Source: Saccharibacillus sp. CPCC 101409
Lineage (GTDB): Bacteria; Bacillota; Bacilli; Paenibacillales; Paenibacillaceae
Assembly: GCF_030518235.1 (NCBI RefSeq)
Contig: NZ_JAULSA010000009.1
Span: 62,001-126,000 of the forward strand
DNA: 64,000 nucleotides
Reading direction: 5' to 3'
The translations under genes were made by a program, and so were the position numbers. How positions within the stretch are numbered: the stretch's first letter is position 1; each line of letters opens with the position of its first letter. Positions 1-8,993 of the stretch are shown here, in pieces. The notes beneath the pieces are model-generated. The model was given only the letters and a program-made list of their open reading frames with translations. It was not told the origin of the DNA and made no database searches.

Positions 1-2280
1 ACGGCGGCGATTCCGCTGTACGCCCGTTCCGCGGACGATCTGCGCGATCATCGGCATGTCACGTCGCTGCTGCACCGGATCTATACGGCGCCTTCCGGCG
101 TCGAAGTCCAGCCGACGCTGTCGTTCGACGAACGCGGACACCGGATGAATACGGCGACCTACTCCGTCTTCGGCGCGGAAGGAAACGGGACGCTTCCTGT
201 CGGCTTTTTCCCTTCGGCCGAATCGTTTGTCGGCGAAGGCGGCGCGTACGACTGGCCGGAAGCGGTCGCTTCCAACCTGCCGCCGGTCTGCGGGCCTGGC
301 GAGCGGATCGACGGTCTGGAAGCGGTCGGCGCCCTCCGGTTCGAGCGTGCGGAGCTGCGGCCGGGCGAATCCCGTTCTTATGTGCTGGCGATGCTCGTGT
401 CGGACGACCGGCCGGACGAAGCCGCTCTGCGCCGGGAATACCTGACGGAAGATAATTTCGATCGGCTGCTTGCGGAGTGCAAAGACTTCTGGCGGGACAA
501 AGTGGGGACGGTCGGTTTCCGTTCCGGCGACCGGGAATTCGATCTGTGGATGAAATGGGTCACGCTCCAGCCGGTGCTGCGCCGTCTGTACGGCAACTCG
601 TTTATGCCGCATCACGACTACGGCCGCGGAGGACGGGGCTGGCGCGATCTGTGGCAGGACTGCCTGGCGCTGATGGTCATGGAACCGGACGAAGTGCGCG
701 AGCTGCTGCTGAACAATTTCGCCGGCGTGCGGATCGACGGCAGCAACGCGACGATTATCGGACGCCTGCCGGGCGAGTTCGTCGCGGACCGCAACAATAT
801 TCCGCGCGTCTGGATGGACCACGGCGCTTGGCCGCTGCTGACGGTCATGCTGTATATCCATCAGAGCGGCGACCTGGATTTCCTGCTGCAGGAGCAGACG
901 TACTTCCGGGACGCTTTCACCCACCGCTGCAAGCGGCGCGACGAAGCGTGGACGCCGGAAGACGGCAGCCTGCTGAAAGCGGCGGACGGCTCCGTTTACC
1001 GCGGAAGCGTGCTGGAGCATATCCTGCTCCAGCATCTGACGCCGTTCTACTCGGCCGGCGAGCACAATATGATGCGGCTCGAAGGCGCCGACTGGAACGA
1101 CGGCCTGGATATGGCGGCCGAGCGCGGCGAAAGCGTGGCGTTTACCGCGTTCTATGCGGGTAATATGCGGACGCTCGCCGATGTGCTGCGGAAGCTGGAA
1201 AAGCGGACGGAAAGCGGCACGATCGAGCTGGCCGAAGAAATGCTGGAGCTGCTGGACCGGCCGGGCGCAGAAGGCGGCGAAGCGCCGGCGGACGGCTCGC
1301 TCTACGATTCGATCGACGGCAAGCACGCGATCCTGGACCGCTATCTCGAACGGGTGGCGGGCGGGGTAAGCGGCAGGCTCGCCACGGTGCGGTTGAGCGC
1401 GCTTGCGGCCGATCTGGAGCGCAAAGCGGAATGGACCGAGCGCCGGATTCGCGAACAGGAATGGATCTCGTCCGAGAGCGGAAACGGCTGGTTCAACGGT
1501 TATTACGACAACGACGGACAGCCGGTCGAAGGCGACCGGGAAGGCGGCATCCATATGACGCTGACCGGCCAGGTATTCCCGGTTATGAGCGGCGTCGCGA
1601 CGCCGGAGCAGGTTCGTTCGGTCATCGAAGCCGCCGACCGGCATCTGCTCGATCCCGGCATCGGCTACCGGCTCAATACGGACTTCGGCGGCATCCGGCA
1701 GAATCTGGGCCGCGCGTTCGGCTTCGCGTTCGGGCACAAAGAAAACGGCGCGATGTTCAGCCATATGACGGTTATGTACGCGAATGCGCTGTACAAGCGC
1801 GGCTTCGCGCGCGAAGGACACGCCGTGCTGGATTCCGTATACAGGCTCAGTTCGGACTTCGAACGCAGCCGGATCTATCCGGGCATCCCGGAGTACATCA
1901 ACGCCCGGGGCAGAGGCATGTACCATTATCTGACCGGCTCGGCGAGCTGGATGCTGCTTACGGTGCTGATGGAAGCGTACGGCGTCCGCGGGAACTTCGG
2001 CGATCTGCTGCTCGCGCCGAGACTGCCGGCCGGGCAGTACGGCGTCGAAGGACGAGTCTCCGTGCGCACGCGCTTCGCCGACCGCGATCTGCAGATCGTG
2101 TATCTCAATCCGGCCGGACGCGAGTACGATGAATTCTCCGTTGCGGCCTGCCGGCTGAACGGCGTCGAAGTGCCGTACGAATCCGCCGGAGAAGCCGGGG
2201 CCGGGTGCCTGCTGAAAAAAGACGTGCTGACGGCCCTTCCGGCCGGCGGGGTTCATCGGCTGGAGGTTGAACTGGCGTAA
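1..2280 (+). CDS. GH94 glycoside phosphorylase-like protein, 3' part
   Basis: The frame is open from base 1, so the gene begins outside the window and about 760 codons are visible. The first visible residues (AIPLYARSADDLRDHRHVTS) resemble the beta-sandwich region of GH94 enzymes. The central (alpha/alpha)6 region carries the family's DWND motif (codons at 1090-1101), in which an Asp acts as general acid in phosphorolysis. A second conserved block, HKENGAMFSHM, lies near 1735. GH94 enzymes (cellobiose, chitobiose and related phosphorylases) cleave beta-glucosidic bonds with phosphate, normally in the cytoplasm. The exact substrate cannot be read here. A cyclic beta-1,2-glucan synthase-type protein is possible if the missing N-terminus is very long. 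The family call is fairly firm. Confidence 0.75.
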   Translation, partial: TAAIPLYARSADDLRDHRHVTSLLHRIYTAPSGVEVQPTLSFDERGHRMNTATYSVFGAEGNGTLPVGFFPSAESFVGEGGAYDWPEAVASNLPPVCGPGERIDGLEAVGALRFERAELRPGESRSYVLAMLVSDDRPDEAALRREYLTEDNFDRLLAECKDFWRDKVGTVGFRSGDREFDLWMKWVTLQPVLRRLYGNSFMPHHDYGRGGRGWRDLWQDCLALMVMEPDEVRELLLNNFAGVRIDGSNATIIGRLPGEFVADRNNIPRVWMDHGAWPLLTVMLYIHQSGDLDFLLQEQTYFRDAFTHRCKRRDEAWTPEDGSLLKAADGSVYRGSVLEHILLQHLTPFYSAGEHNMMRLEGADWNDGLDMAAERGESVAFTAFYAGNMRTLADVLRKLEKRTESGTIELAEEMLELLDRPGAEGGEAPADGSLYDSIDGKHAILDRYLERVAGGVSGRLATVRLSALAADLERKAEWTERRIREQEWISSESGNGWFNGYYDNDGQPVEGDREGGIHMTLTGQVFPVMSGVATPEQVRSVIEAADRHLLDPGIGYRLNTDFGGIRQNLGRAFGFAFGHKENGAMFSHMTVMYANALYKRGFAREGHAVLDSVYRLSSDFERSRIYPGIPEYINARGRGMYHYLTGSASWMLLTVLMEAYGVRGNFGDLLLAPRLPAGQYGVEGRVSVRTRFADRDLQIVYLNPAGREYDEFSVAACRLNGVEVPYESAGEAGAGCLLKKDVLTALPAGGVHRLEVELA

Positions 2281-2476
2281 GCGGCGAATGTATGTGCGGC
2301 GGCTTGAAGCGCGGTATGCCGCCGGGCTTCAAGCGGAACGGGGAAAGGACCGAACATTGAAGCATGGGGGCGTCCCGAGCGTTCGTTCACGAAGCCGACA
2401 AACCTGCCGCGGCGCGTTAAATCTTCCCGATACGGTTGTTCGTCCAAACAGCATAACAGCGAGCTTTATCGTTTCG

Positions 2477-2515
2477 ACCGCGTTATTCTTCGATTAGAAG
2501 AATAACGCGGTTTTT
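2477..2515 (+). terminator. Rho-independent terminator
   Basis: A 14-bp perfect stem (CCGCGTTATTCTTC with GAAGAATAACGCGG) with a 5-nt loop is followed by TTTTT. It lies about 200 bp beyond the GH94 stop. A separate stem-loop without a T-run (arms 2302-2309 and 2327-2334) sits in between. No gene is seen in 2281-2476. Confidence 0.85.
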
Positions 2516-2548
2516 CGCTGTGAAAAAAATTACACGAAACACCTTTAC

Positions 2549-2577
2549 TTGAACGTTCGGAAAGGATAGACTATGAG
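2549..2577 (+). promoter_or_regulatory. Possible sigma-A promoter for the MFS gene
   Basis: TTGAAC and TATGAG are separated by 17 bp. The -10 is poor. It would leave a leader of about 230 nt before the MFS start. That leader contains small GC-rich hairpins, but none of the common riboswitch cores was recognised. Confidence 0.3.
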
Positions 2578-2810
2578 GCAGATTCAATGAATCCCGGCGC
2601 GTGCGTCGGTTCCGAATCGGGGAACGGGTTTCGCTTGTTTGAGATGTTTTTCACAAATCTTCGCATCCATGGCGGAGTAAAGAAAAACGTCCGCAACCGC
2701 GGCCCGGCAGCCGAAACGGTCCCGCCGCCAGTCCCGGAAGCCCGGCGGCTTCAAGTTTGAAACCGCTGCCCGGGGCCGCGCCCAACAAGAGGAAATGGGG
2801 AGAACAAGAA

Positions 2811-4052
2811 ATGGAAAATGCAAACGCAAGCGCACAGGTACTCAGTAAGCCCGAGCGGAGAAATCTGCTGGTCAGTGTGGGGATGAGCTGGTTGTTCGAC
2901 GCCATGGACGTCGCGCTTATCTCGTTCGTCGCCGCCGCCCTGGCGGCGCAGTGGTCGCTCGGCTCGCAGCAGATCGGCGTGCTGACGGCGATCAACTCGG
3001 TCGGCATGGCGGTTGGAGCCGCATGCGCCGGCATCCTCGCGGACCGCTTCGGCCGCAAATCGGTCCTGCTCTGGACCCTGTTGATCTTCTCGCTCGCGAG
3101 CGGATTGTCCGCCGTAGCGACCGGATTCGTCATGCTCTGCATCCTGCGCTTTATCTCGGGATTCGGCCTGGGCGGCGAGCTGCCGGTCGCATCCACGCTC
3201 GTATCGGAATCGGTGCCCGCCAGCGAACGCGGACGAACCGTCGTGCTGCTGGAAAGTTTCTGGGCCGGCGGCTGGATTCTCGCCGCTTTAATCGCTTACT
3301 TTATTATTCCGCAGTTCCAGTCCGGCTGGCGCATCGCTTTTGCGCTCGGCGCGCTGCCGGCTTTATATGCTTTGTATCTGCGCCGCAAGATCGACGATTC
3401 GCCCCGGTTCGTCTCGCAGCAGCAGGTCAAGCGGGAGAAACTTACGCTCGGCCAGCGCTTCTCGCTCGTCTGGGCGAAGGAGCACCGCAAGACGTCGATC
3501 ATGCTGTGGATACTCTGGTTCACGGTCGTTTTTTCCTACTACGGCATGTTCCTGTGGCTGCCGCAGGTCATGGTCTATAAAGACTACAGCCTAACGAAAA
3601 GTTTCGAGTACGTGCTGATTATGACGCTTGCGCAGCTGCCGGGCTACTTTACCGCCGCTTACTTCATCGAGAAATTCGGCCGCAAATTCGTGCTCGTCGT
3701 CTACCTGGTGCTGACCGCGGCCAGCGCGATCTGGTTCGGCATGGCCGATACGACGGGGGCGCTGATCGCGGCCGGCATCTGCCTTTCGTTCTTCAACCTC
3801 GGTGCTTGGGGCGGGCTGTACGCCTACACGCCTGAGCATTATCCGACCAAGATCCGCACCACCGGGGCCGGCCTGGCCGCTTCCTTCGGACGGATCGGCG
3901 GCATTATCGCTCCGTTCCTGGTCGGCTGGCTGATCTCGCAAAATGTCGCCATCTCGTCGATCTTCACCATGTTTTGCATCACGATCCTCGTCGGCGCGGC
4001 CGCCGTGGCTTTCCTGGGCAAAGAAACCAAGGGCACGGAACTGGAGAATTAA
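2811..4052 (+). CDS. MFS transporter, NaiP/YceI-like
   Basis: A 413-residue integral membrane protein with about 12 hydrophobic segments. It shows the major facilitator signature between helices 2 and 3 (ADRFGRKS) and a second copy of the fold beginning near the KFGRKF block. The early segment GMSWLFDAMDVALISF and the RFISGFGLGGELPVAS block are typical of the niacin/aromatic-acid/sugar-porter branch that contains B. subtilis YceI (NaiP), so it is likely a proton-coupled importer of a small organic molecule. The substrate is not determined. The ATG at 2811 is chosen because GGGGAG lies 8 nt upstream; the frame extends further up without a ribosome binding site. It is monocistronic between two terminators. 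Confidence 0.75.
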   Translation: MENANASAQVLSKPERRNLLVSVGMSWLFDAMDVALISFVAAALAAQWSLGSQQIGVLTAINSVGMAVGAACAGILADRFGRKSVLLWTLLIFSLASGLSAVATGFVMLCILRFISGFGLGGELPVASTLVSESVPASERGRTVVLLESFWAGGWILAALIAYFIIPQFQSGWRIAFALGALPALYALYLRRKIDDSPRFVSQQQVKREKLTLGQRFSLVWAKEHRKTSIMLWILWFTVVFSYYGMFLWLPQVMVYKDYSLTKSFEYVLIMTLAQLPGYFTAAYFIEKFGRKFVLVVYLVLTAASAIWFGMADTTGALIAAGICLSFFNLGAWGGLYAYTPEHYPTKIRTTGAGLAASFGRIGGIIAPFLVGWLISQNVAISSIFTMFCITILVGAAAVAFLGKETKGTELEN

Positions 4053-4090
4053 ACAAAACGTCCCTCTGTCGCAATCGTTCGTTCCGCCCG

Positions 4091-4123
4091 AGTCCGGCTC
4101 CCGCCAGGGGCCGGGCTTTTTTT
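4091..4123 (+). terminator. Rho-independent terminator of the MFS gene
   Basis: An 11-bp stem (AGTCCGGCTCC paired with GGGGCCGGGCT, including G-U pairs) with a 5-nt loop is followed by seven T residues. Confidence 0.85.
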
Positions 4124-4158
4124 GCTTCTTCCAGCCCGAAGCACGGACCTGCGCCTTA

Positions 4159-4204
4159 GGGCGTGTCTTCAAACCTCGATGGAAGCGGATTTGAAGACAC
4201 GCCC
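4159..4204. repeat. 15-bp perfect inverted repeat upstream of cellulase
   Basis: GGGCGTGTCTTCAAA at 4159-4173 is repeated in inverted orientation at 4190-4204 with a 16-nt centre. There is no T-run, so it is not a simple terminator. It ends 8 nt before the candidate -35 of the cellulase gene. It could be an operator, an RNA hairpin or the fused ends of a lost small transposable element. Confidence 0.6.
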
Positions 4205-4212
4205 CAGTTCCG

Positions 4213-4240
4213 TTTTACAAAAAATGGGGTATTTTATAAA
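4213..4240 (+). promoter_or_regulatory. Candidate promoter of the cellulase gene
   Basis: TTTTAC and TATAAA are separated by 16 bp in an AT-rich stretch. This is the only promoter-like sequence between the inverted repeat and the gene. Confidence 0.4.
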
Positions 4241-4274
4241 CAAGAACACCTTGAAGCGGCGGAGGAGGAAATTT

Positions 4275-5990
4275 ATGCGTATGCGATCATTCATTCTAAG
4301 AAGTCTGCGGCCCAACGTCTGGATTTCAATATTGGTTTTGTGCGCCTGCGCCGGGCTGCTGTCGGCCTGCGCCGCGAACGGGCGAACGAATGCGGAGCAG
4401 TCCCGGCAGGCGGAATCGAACAAAGAACCGGCGGCGGATTCATCCGCAAAGCCGCGGGAGCAGAAACAGGAAACCGCCGTCGTTTCGCGAGAGCTCGAAC
4501 CCGCTTACGGCAGCGGCAGGGCGGCGTCCACTTTTGTCGGCGCGCACGGACAGCTGTCGGTCCAAAAAGGCAAACTGGTCGATGCGGCGGGCAAACCGGT
4601 GCAGCTTAAAGGCATCAGTTCGCACGGCCTTCAATGGTACGGACAGTACGTCAACAAGAAAAGCATGATGTGGCTGCGCGACGATTGGGGGCTGAACGTA
4701 TTCCGGGTCGCCATGTATACGAACGAAGGCGGTTATATCCAGGACCCTTCCGTGAAGAAAAAAGTCAAAGAAGCCGTGGACGCCGCGGTCGAGCTGGGCA
4801 TTTACGTGATCGTCGACTGGCATATCCTGTCCGACGGCGACCCGAATACGTACAAAACGCAGTCGAAAGCTTTTTTTAAAGAAATGGCAAAAGCCTATGG
4901 AAACAAGCCCAATATTATTTACGAGATCGCGAACGAGCCGAACGGCAGCGTGACCTGGAGCGGACAGATCAAGCCGTATGCCGAAGACGTGATCCAAACG
5001 ATCCGCGCGGAAGATCCGGACAATCTTATCGTCGTCGGCACGGGGACCTGGAGCCAGGATATCCAGGACGCCGCCGCTTCGCCGCTCAAAGCTTCGAATG
5101 TGCTGTATGCGGTGCATTTTTACGCGGGAACGCACGGGGCATGGCTGAGAGACCGGATTGACGCGGCGCAGGCAAAAGGGCTGGCCGTCTTCGTCAGCGA
5201 ATGGGGAACGAGCGACGCTTCCGGGAACGGCGGTCCGTATTTGGACAAAGCGAAAGAATGGACCGACTTTATGGACAAACGCGGCATCGGCTGGATCAAC
5301 TGGTCGCTGGCCGACAAGCAGGAAGCCTCCGCCGCTTTGAAGCCGGGCGCGAGCGTGTCGGGCGGCTGGACAAAGTCGCAGCTCAGCGAATCGGGCAAAT
5401 TCGTCCGCGAGCGCATGCTGAGCGGGGCGAAGTCTTCGACCGCTGTGCCGGCTTCCCCGACGCAGCCGGCGACGCCTTCGCCAAAACCGCCGGCCCCGGC
5501 GGTGCCGGGCGATCCGGCCGACTCCGGCGGATCGGGAACGAGCGGACTGACGCTGCTGTACCGCAATCTGGACGACAATCCGTCGGACAATGCACTGCGT
5601 CCCGTGTTCAATATCCGCAACGACGGCGCTTCGGCCGTCAATCTCAAGAACGTCAAGATTCGCTACTATTATACGAACGAAGGCGGCGTCAAGCAGAACT
5701 ACTTCTGCGATTGGGCGCAGATCGGCGCTTCGAACGTCAAAGCCTCGTTCGGCCGCACGCTGGGCGCGCCGAAAGGCGCGGCGGACTACGTCGAACTGAG
5801 CTTTGTATCCGGCAGCGTTCCGGCGGGCGGGGAAAGCGGGGAGATCCAGTCCCGCATCCATAAAGAAGACTGGAGCAGTTACGACGAGACCGACGATTAT
5901 TCGTACAAAGACGGGCAGCTCCAGTTCGGAACGTGGAGCCGCGTCGTGCTGACGGTCGGCGGCAAAGTCGTTTACGGCAAACAGCCTTAA
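4275..5990 (+). CDS. Lipoprotein endoglucanase, GH5 with C-terminal CBM3
   Basis: Hydrolyses internal beta-1,4-glucosidic bonds of cellulose or related glucans at the cell surface. The 571-residue protein begins with a signal peptide ending in a lipobox (LSAC, Cys32), then a charged linker, then a GH5 domain (about residues 90-385). The acid/base Glu is in the NEP motif (E221) and the nucleophile Glu is in SEWG (E309). A Pro/Ala/Ser linker leads to a family 3 carbohydrate-binding module (about 420-571), with the typical NLDDNPSDN start and YFCDWAQIG block. Start chosen at ATG 4275, 4 nt after GGAGGAGGAA. Lipid anchoring of a GH5-CBM3 enzyme is less usual than free secretion and would keep the enzyme on the membrane while its CBM grips cellulose. 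The gene is monocistronic. Confidence 0.9.
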   Translation: MRMRSFILRSLRPNVWISILVLCACAGLLSACAANGRTNAEQSRQAESNKEPAADSSAKPREQKQETAVVSRELEPAYGSGRAASTFVGAHGQLSVQKGKLVDAAGKPVQLKGISSHGLQWYGQYVNKKSMMWLRDDWGLNVFRVAMYTNEGGYIQDPSVKKKVKEAVDAAVELGIYVIVDWHILSDGDPNTYKTQSKAFFKEMAKAYGNKPNIIYEIANEPNGSVTWSGQIKPYAEDVIQTIRAEDPDNLIVVGTGTWSQDIQDAAASPLKASNVLYAVHFYAGTHGAWLRDRIDAAQAKGLAVFVSEWGTSDASGNGGPYLDKAKEWTDFMDKRGIGWINWSLADKQEASAALKPGASVSGGWTKSQLSESGKFVRERMLSGAKSSTAVPASPTQPATPSPKPPAPAVPGDPADSGGSGTSGLTLLYRNLDDNPSDNALRPVFNIRNDGASAVNLKNVKIRYYYTNEGGVKQNYFCDWAQIGASNVKASFGRTLGAPKGAADYVELSFVSGSVPAGGESGEIQSRIHKEDWSSYDETDDYSYKDGQLQFGTWSRVVLTVGGKVVYGKQP

Positions 5991-6025
5991 AGCCGCCCGG
6001 ATAAAGCTGACAGGCCGCGACATTT

Positions 6026-6054
6026 TTGCAACTGTCGGTCTGCCGCGATAAAAT
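6026..6054 (+). promoter_or_regulatory. Sigma-A promoter of pepF-type gene
   Basis: TTGCAA and TAAAAT are separated by exactly 17 bp, 120 bp before the TTG start of the M3 peptidase. Confidence 0.6.
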
Positions 6055-6173
6055 AGTAAAGCATGCCCGCGCAAGAGCCGGGTGAACCGATCGGCACGGC
6101 GGCGTACGGGCAGCGGGACTATTCCCGGGCCGTGCGACCGCCGCGCCTCATTTTATGCCGGGGAGTGAATGTA

Positions 6174-7985
6174 TTGAGCGAGAAAGTGCTGACGCGGGCG
6201 GAAGTGCCCGAATCGTCCACATGGAATCTGGAACATTTGTTTTTGACGGAAGAAGATTGGGCGGCGGAGCTGGAAGCGGTGCGGCAGAGCGCCGGCGAGG
6301 TAACGAAGTTCAAAGGCCGACTGGGCGAAAGTGCCTCCGTGCTGCTGGACTGCCTGAACGCGCATGAATCCGTAATCGAACGCGCGCGCAAAGTGGGCAC
6401 GTACGCGCATCTGCGCCAGACCGAAGACGGCACGAATCCCGACAACCAGGCCCGTTCGGCCAAATCCGGCGATGTGCTGACCACGCTGTCGTCCGAGTTT
6501 ACGTTTATCGATTCGGAAATTCTGGAGCTGGAAGACGGCACGATCGAGCGCTATCTGCGCGAAGAACCGGAACTGGCGGTATTCGAACGCAGCTTGAAGC
6601 TGCTGCTCGGCCGCAAGCCGTACAGCCTGTCGCCGGAAACGGAAAAAGTGCTGGCTTCGCTGTCGGAAGTGCACGGTGCTCCTTATCGCGTATATCTGCG
6701 CGGCAAGCTGGCGGATATGACATTCGACGACGTAACGGTGGACGGCAGCGAATATCCGGTTTCGTTCGCGACGTACGAAACCGACTACGAAATGAATCCG
6801 GATACGGAGCTGCGCCGCAGCTCGTTCGCTTCGTTCAGCCGCGGGCTGCACGCTTACCGCAACACGTTCGCCGAAGCGTACGCTGCGGAAGTAAAGCGCC
6901 AGGTCGTCATGTCCCGGACGCGCGGCTATGAATCCGTCACGGATATGCTGCTTCAGCCGCAGCAGGTGACGCAGGAGATGTACGCGGCGATCCTCGATAC
7001 AATTCAATCCGAGCTTGCGCCGCATATGCGCAAATACGCCGAATTGAAAAAGAAAGTGCTGGGGCTGGATACGCTGTATTACTGCGATCTCAAAGCGCCG
7101 CTCGATCCGGAATACAGCCCGTCCATCACTTACGAGGAAGCCTGCCGGACGATCCAGGACGCGCTCGGCGTGCTGGGCGAAGAGTACGGAGAGATCGTCG
7201 AAGCGGCGTTTACCCAGCGCTGGGTCGACCACGCGAGCAATGTCGGCAAATCGACCGGCGCTTTCTGCTCGTCGACCTACGGCTCGCATTCGTATATCCT
7301 GATGTCGTGGTCCGACAATATGCGCGGCGCGTTCACGCTGGCGCACGAAGTGGGCCATGCGGGACATCTCATGCTGGCGGCCCGCTACCAGCAGATGGTC
7401 AATTCGCGTCCTTCGATGTACTTTATCGAAGCGCCGTCGACCATGAACGAACTCCTGCTGGCCGAGCATCTGCGCTCGCAGTCGGAAGACAAACGCCTGC
7501 GCCGCTGGGTAATCATGCAGCTGCTGAACACGTACTATCACAACTTTATCACCCATCTGCTCGAAGGCGAGCTTCAGCGCCGGGTATACGACCGGGCGAT
7601 GAACGACCAGGCGATCACGGCCAAGGTGCTCGGCGATCTCAAAGGCGACGTGCTGTCTTCGTTCTGGGGAGACGCGCTGGAACTGACCGAAGACGCCAAG
7701 CTGACCTGGATGCGCCAGCCCCATTACTATATGGGACTGTATCCGTATACGTATTCGGCCGGTCTTACGCTGTCCACGAACGTGATGCAGATCATTCGCG
7801 AAGAAGGCCAACCGGCGGTCGACCGCTGGCTCGAAGTGCTGAAAGCGGGCGGATCGAAGACTCCGCTCGAACTGGCGAAGATGGCCGGCGTGGACATGTC
7901 CGATCCGGCGGCGATCCGCAAAGCGGTCGAGTATGTGGGTTCGCTGGTCGGCGAATTGTGCGAGCTGTTCGAGGAAGAAGCCTGA
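6174..7985 (+). CDS. pepF: M3 family oligoendopeptidase F
   Basis: A cytoplasmic zinc metallopeptidase of 603 residues that trims short peptides. The HEVGH zinc motif is at residues 391-395, followed by the third-ligand Glu region (FIEAPSTMNE), as in PepF/M3B enzymes of about 600 residues. The start is taken as TTG 6174 (MSEKVLTRAEVPE), because GGGGAG lies 8 nt upstream and the promoter is just ahead; the open frame further upstream lacks a ribosome binding site. It is not closely similar to the two M3 peptidases at 23.5-27.1 kb, so the window holds three M3 enzymes in two subtypes. Confidence 0.88.
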   Translation: MSEKVLTRAEVPESSTWNLEHLFLTEEDWAAELEAVRQSAGEVTKFKGRLGESASVLLDCLNAHESVIERARKVGTYAHLRQTEDGTNPDNQARSAKSGDVLTTLSSEFTFIDSEILELEDGTIERYLREEPELAVFERSLKLLLGRKPYSLSPETEKVLASLSEVHGAPYRVYLRGKLADMTFDDVTVDGSEYPVSFATYETDYEMNPDTELRRSSFASFSRGLHAYRNTFAEAYAAEVKRQVVMSRTRGYESVTDMLLQPQQVTQEMYAAILDTIQSELAPHMRKYAELKKKVLGLDTLYYCDLKAPLDPEYSPSITYEEACRTIQDALGVLGEEYGEIVEAAFTQRWVDHASNVGKSTGAFCSSTYGSHSYILMSWSDNMRGAFTLAHEVGHAGHLMLAARYQQMVNSRPSMYFIEAPSTMNELLLAEHLRSQSEDKRLRRWVIMQLLNTYYHNFITHLLEGELQRRVYDRAMNDQAITAKVLGDLKGDVLSSFWGDALELTEDAKLTWMRQPHYYMGLYPYTYSAGLTLSTNVMQIIREEGQPAVDRWLEVLKAGGSKTPLELAKMAGVDMSDPAAIRKAVEYVGSLVGELCELFEEEA

Positions 7986-8058
7986 CTTTTACCCGCGCTG
8001 CGCGCTCCTGCTTTTCGCCGCGGCTTGAAAGCACGAAATACCGCAGTAAAATACCGCA

Positions 8059-8098
8059 GCAGAAAAGCCGCCGCGCCAACGCGCAGCGGCTTTTCTGC
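8059..8098. terminator. Bidirectional terminator between convergent genes
   Basis: GCAGAAAAGCCGC and GCGGCTTTTCTGC form a 13-bp perfect stem. The poly-A and poly-T stretches lie within the stem. It separates the peptidase gene from the nitroreductase gene on the other strand. Confidence 0.75.
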
Positions 8099-8133
8099 GT
8101 ACTGCGCAGAGCACGGGGAAAGAAAAAGGCGGC

Positions 8134-8760
8134 TCAGAAGCGGTCGTAAGAAACGAATTGGGCGACCGGTTTGCGGTAGCCGCGCGGACGGGGTTTGGAA
8201 CGGTCTTCTTTGCCGATCGTAATCAGCATGACCGGCAGCATGCCTTCCGGCGCGCCGACGGCCTCGGCGACCGCCTGCGGATCGAAGCCGATCATCGGAC
8301 AGGTATCCCAGCCTTTGTCCTTGGCCAGCAGCATAAACATCATCGCCGACAGGCTGGCGTTGCGCACAGCTTCTTCGCGCTGGAACTCTGCGCCGCGGCG
8401 CTCGTAGAATTCGGTCACGTCCCGGACGGTCGTATCGAATTCGGTCCGGTCCATCATGCCCAGCGCCAGAAATCCTTCGTTCATTTCGGCAATGCGGGAG
8501 TAGGCTTTGGTATCGCCGAATACGGCGATCACGGCGGAAGCGAGCTTGATTTTATATTGGCCGCCGGACGCCTGGTAAATTTGTTCGCGCACGGATTCGT
8601 CCGTTACCGGCACGTAATGGGCGTGCTGGAGATTGAAAGCGGAAGGAGCAAGCTTGACCAGCTCGAAGATTTCGTTCAGCTCGGCCGGGGAAATCGGAGT
8701 ATCGGACATAAATTTGATGGCGGAATGGCGGGATTGAACCAGGTTTGTCAGATCGGACAT
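8134..8760 (-). CDS. Nitroreductase family protein, YodC-like
   Basis: A 208-residue FMN-dependent NAD(P)H oxidoreductase that would reduce nitro- or quinone-type compounds. The N-terminal SRHSAIKFM block, the LAPSAFNLQHAHYV FMN-binding segment and the C-terminal GWDTCPMIGFD plus VMLITIGK blocks follow B. subtilis YodC closely. AAGGTG lies about 6 nt before the ATG. In B. subtilis such genes are controlled by the thiol-sensing regulators YodB and HypR. The strong promoter with adjacent dyads upstream here fits redox or electrophile induction, which is inferred. No regulator gene lies next to it. Confidence 0.85.
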   Translation of the reverse strand: MSDLTNLVQSRHSAIKFMSDTPISPAELNEIFELVKLAPSAFNLQHAHYVPVTDESVREQIYQASGGQYKIKLASAVIAVFGDTKAYSRIAEMNEGFLALGMMDRTEFDTTVRDVTEFYERRGAEFQREEAVRNASLSAMMFMLLAKDKGWDTCPMIGFDPQAVAEAVGAPEGMLPVMLITIGKEDRSKPRPRGYRKPVAQFVSYDRF

Positions 8761-8798
8761 GGAAAGACACCTTCGTTTCTTTTGATATAAGAGTTTTT

Positions 8799-8811
8799 AA
8801 GTTGGAAACTT
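8799..8811. promoter_or_regulatory. Candidate operator at nitroreductase start point
   Basis: AAGTT-GGA-AACTT is a perfect 5-bp-arm dyad located just downstream of the -10, at the expected transcription start. A second imperfect dyad, TACTTTTAAATAGT on the minus strand (8831-8844), lies in the promoter spacer and resembles YodB-type boxes (TACT-N-AGTA). Confidence 0.45.
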
Positions 8812-8820
8812 TGTATCTTT

Positions 8821-8849
8821 ATAATAATAACTATTTAAAAGTAAGTCAA
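8821..8849 (-). promoter_or_regulatory. Sigma-A promoter of nitroreductase gene
   Basis: On the minus strand TTGACT (8844-8849) and TATTAT (8821-8826) are 17 bp apart in an AT-rich block, about 60 bp before the start codon. Confidence 0.75.
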
Positions 8850-8911
8850 TGAGTTTTAGGAAATTAAATACCTGAAGACGAACATACTGCGCTGACGAAT
8901 ACATGGACGGC

Positions 8912-8941
8912 AAAAAACGGCCGCGAGTGCTCGCGGCCGTT
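8912..8941 (-). terminator. Terminator of the DUF4309 gene
   Basis: Read on the minus strand, AACGGCCGCGA pairs with TCGCGGCCGTT across a 4-nt loop and continues into six T residues. Confidence 0.85.
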
Positions 8942-8993
8942 GTAGGTATTGCGGGTCTTGTATCGGCTTTCTTGACCGGTTCCGGTTTGCGGC

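Noticed and set aside
2580-2810. Riboswitch in the long leader of the MFS gene
   Set aside because: I looked for cobalamin, SAM, TPP, FMN, lysine, purine, glycine and preQ1 cores. None fits; only short GC-rich hairpins are present.
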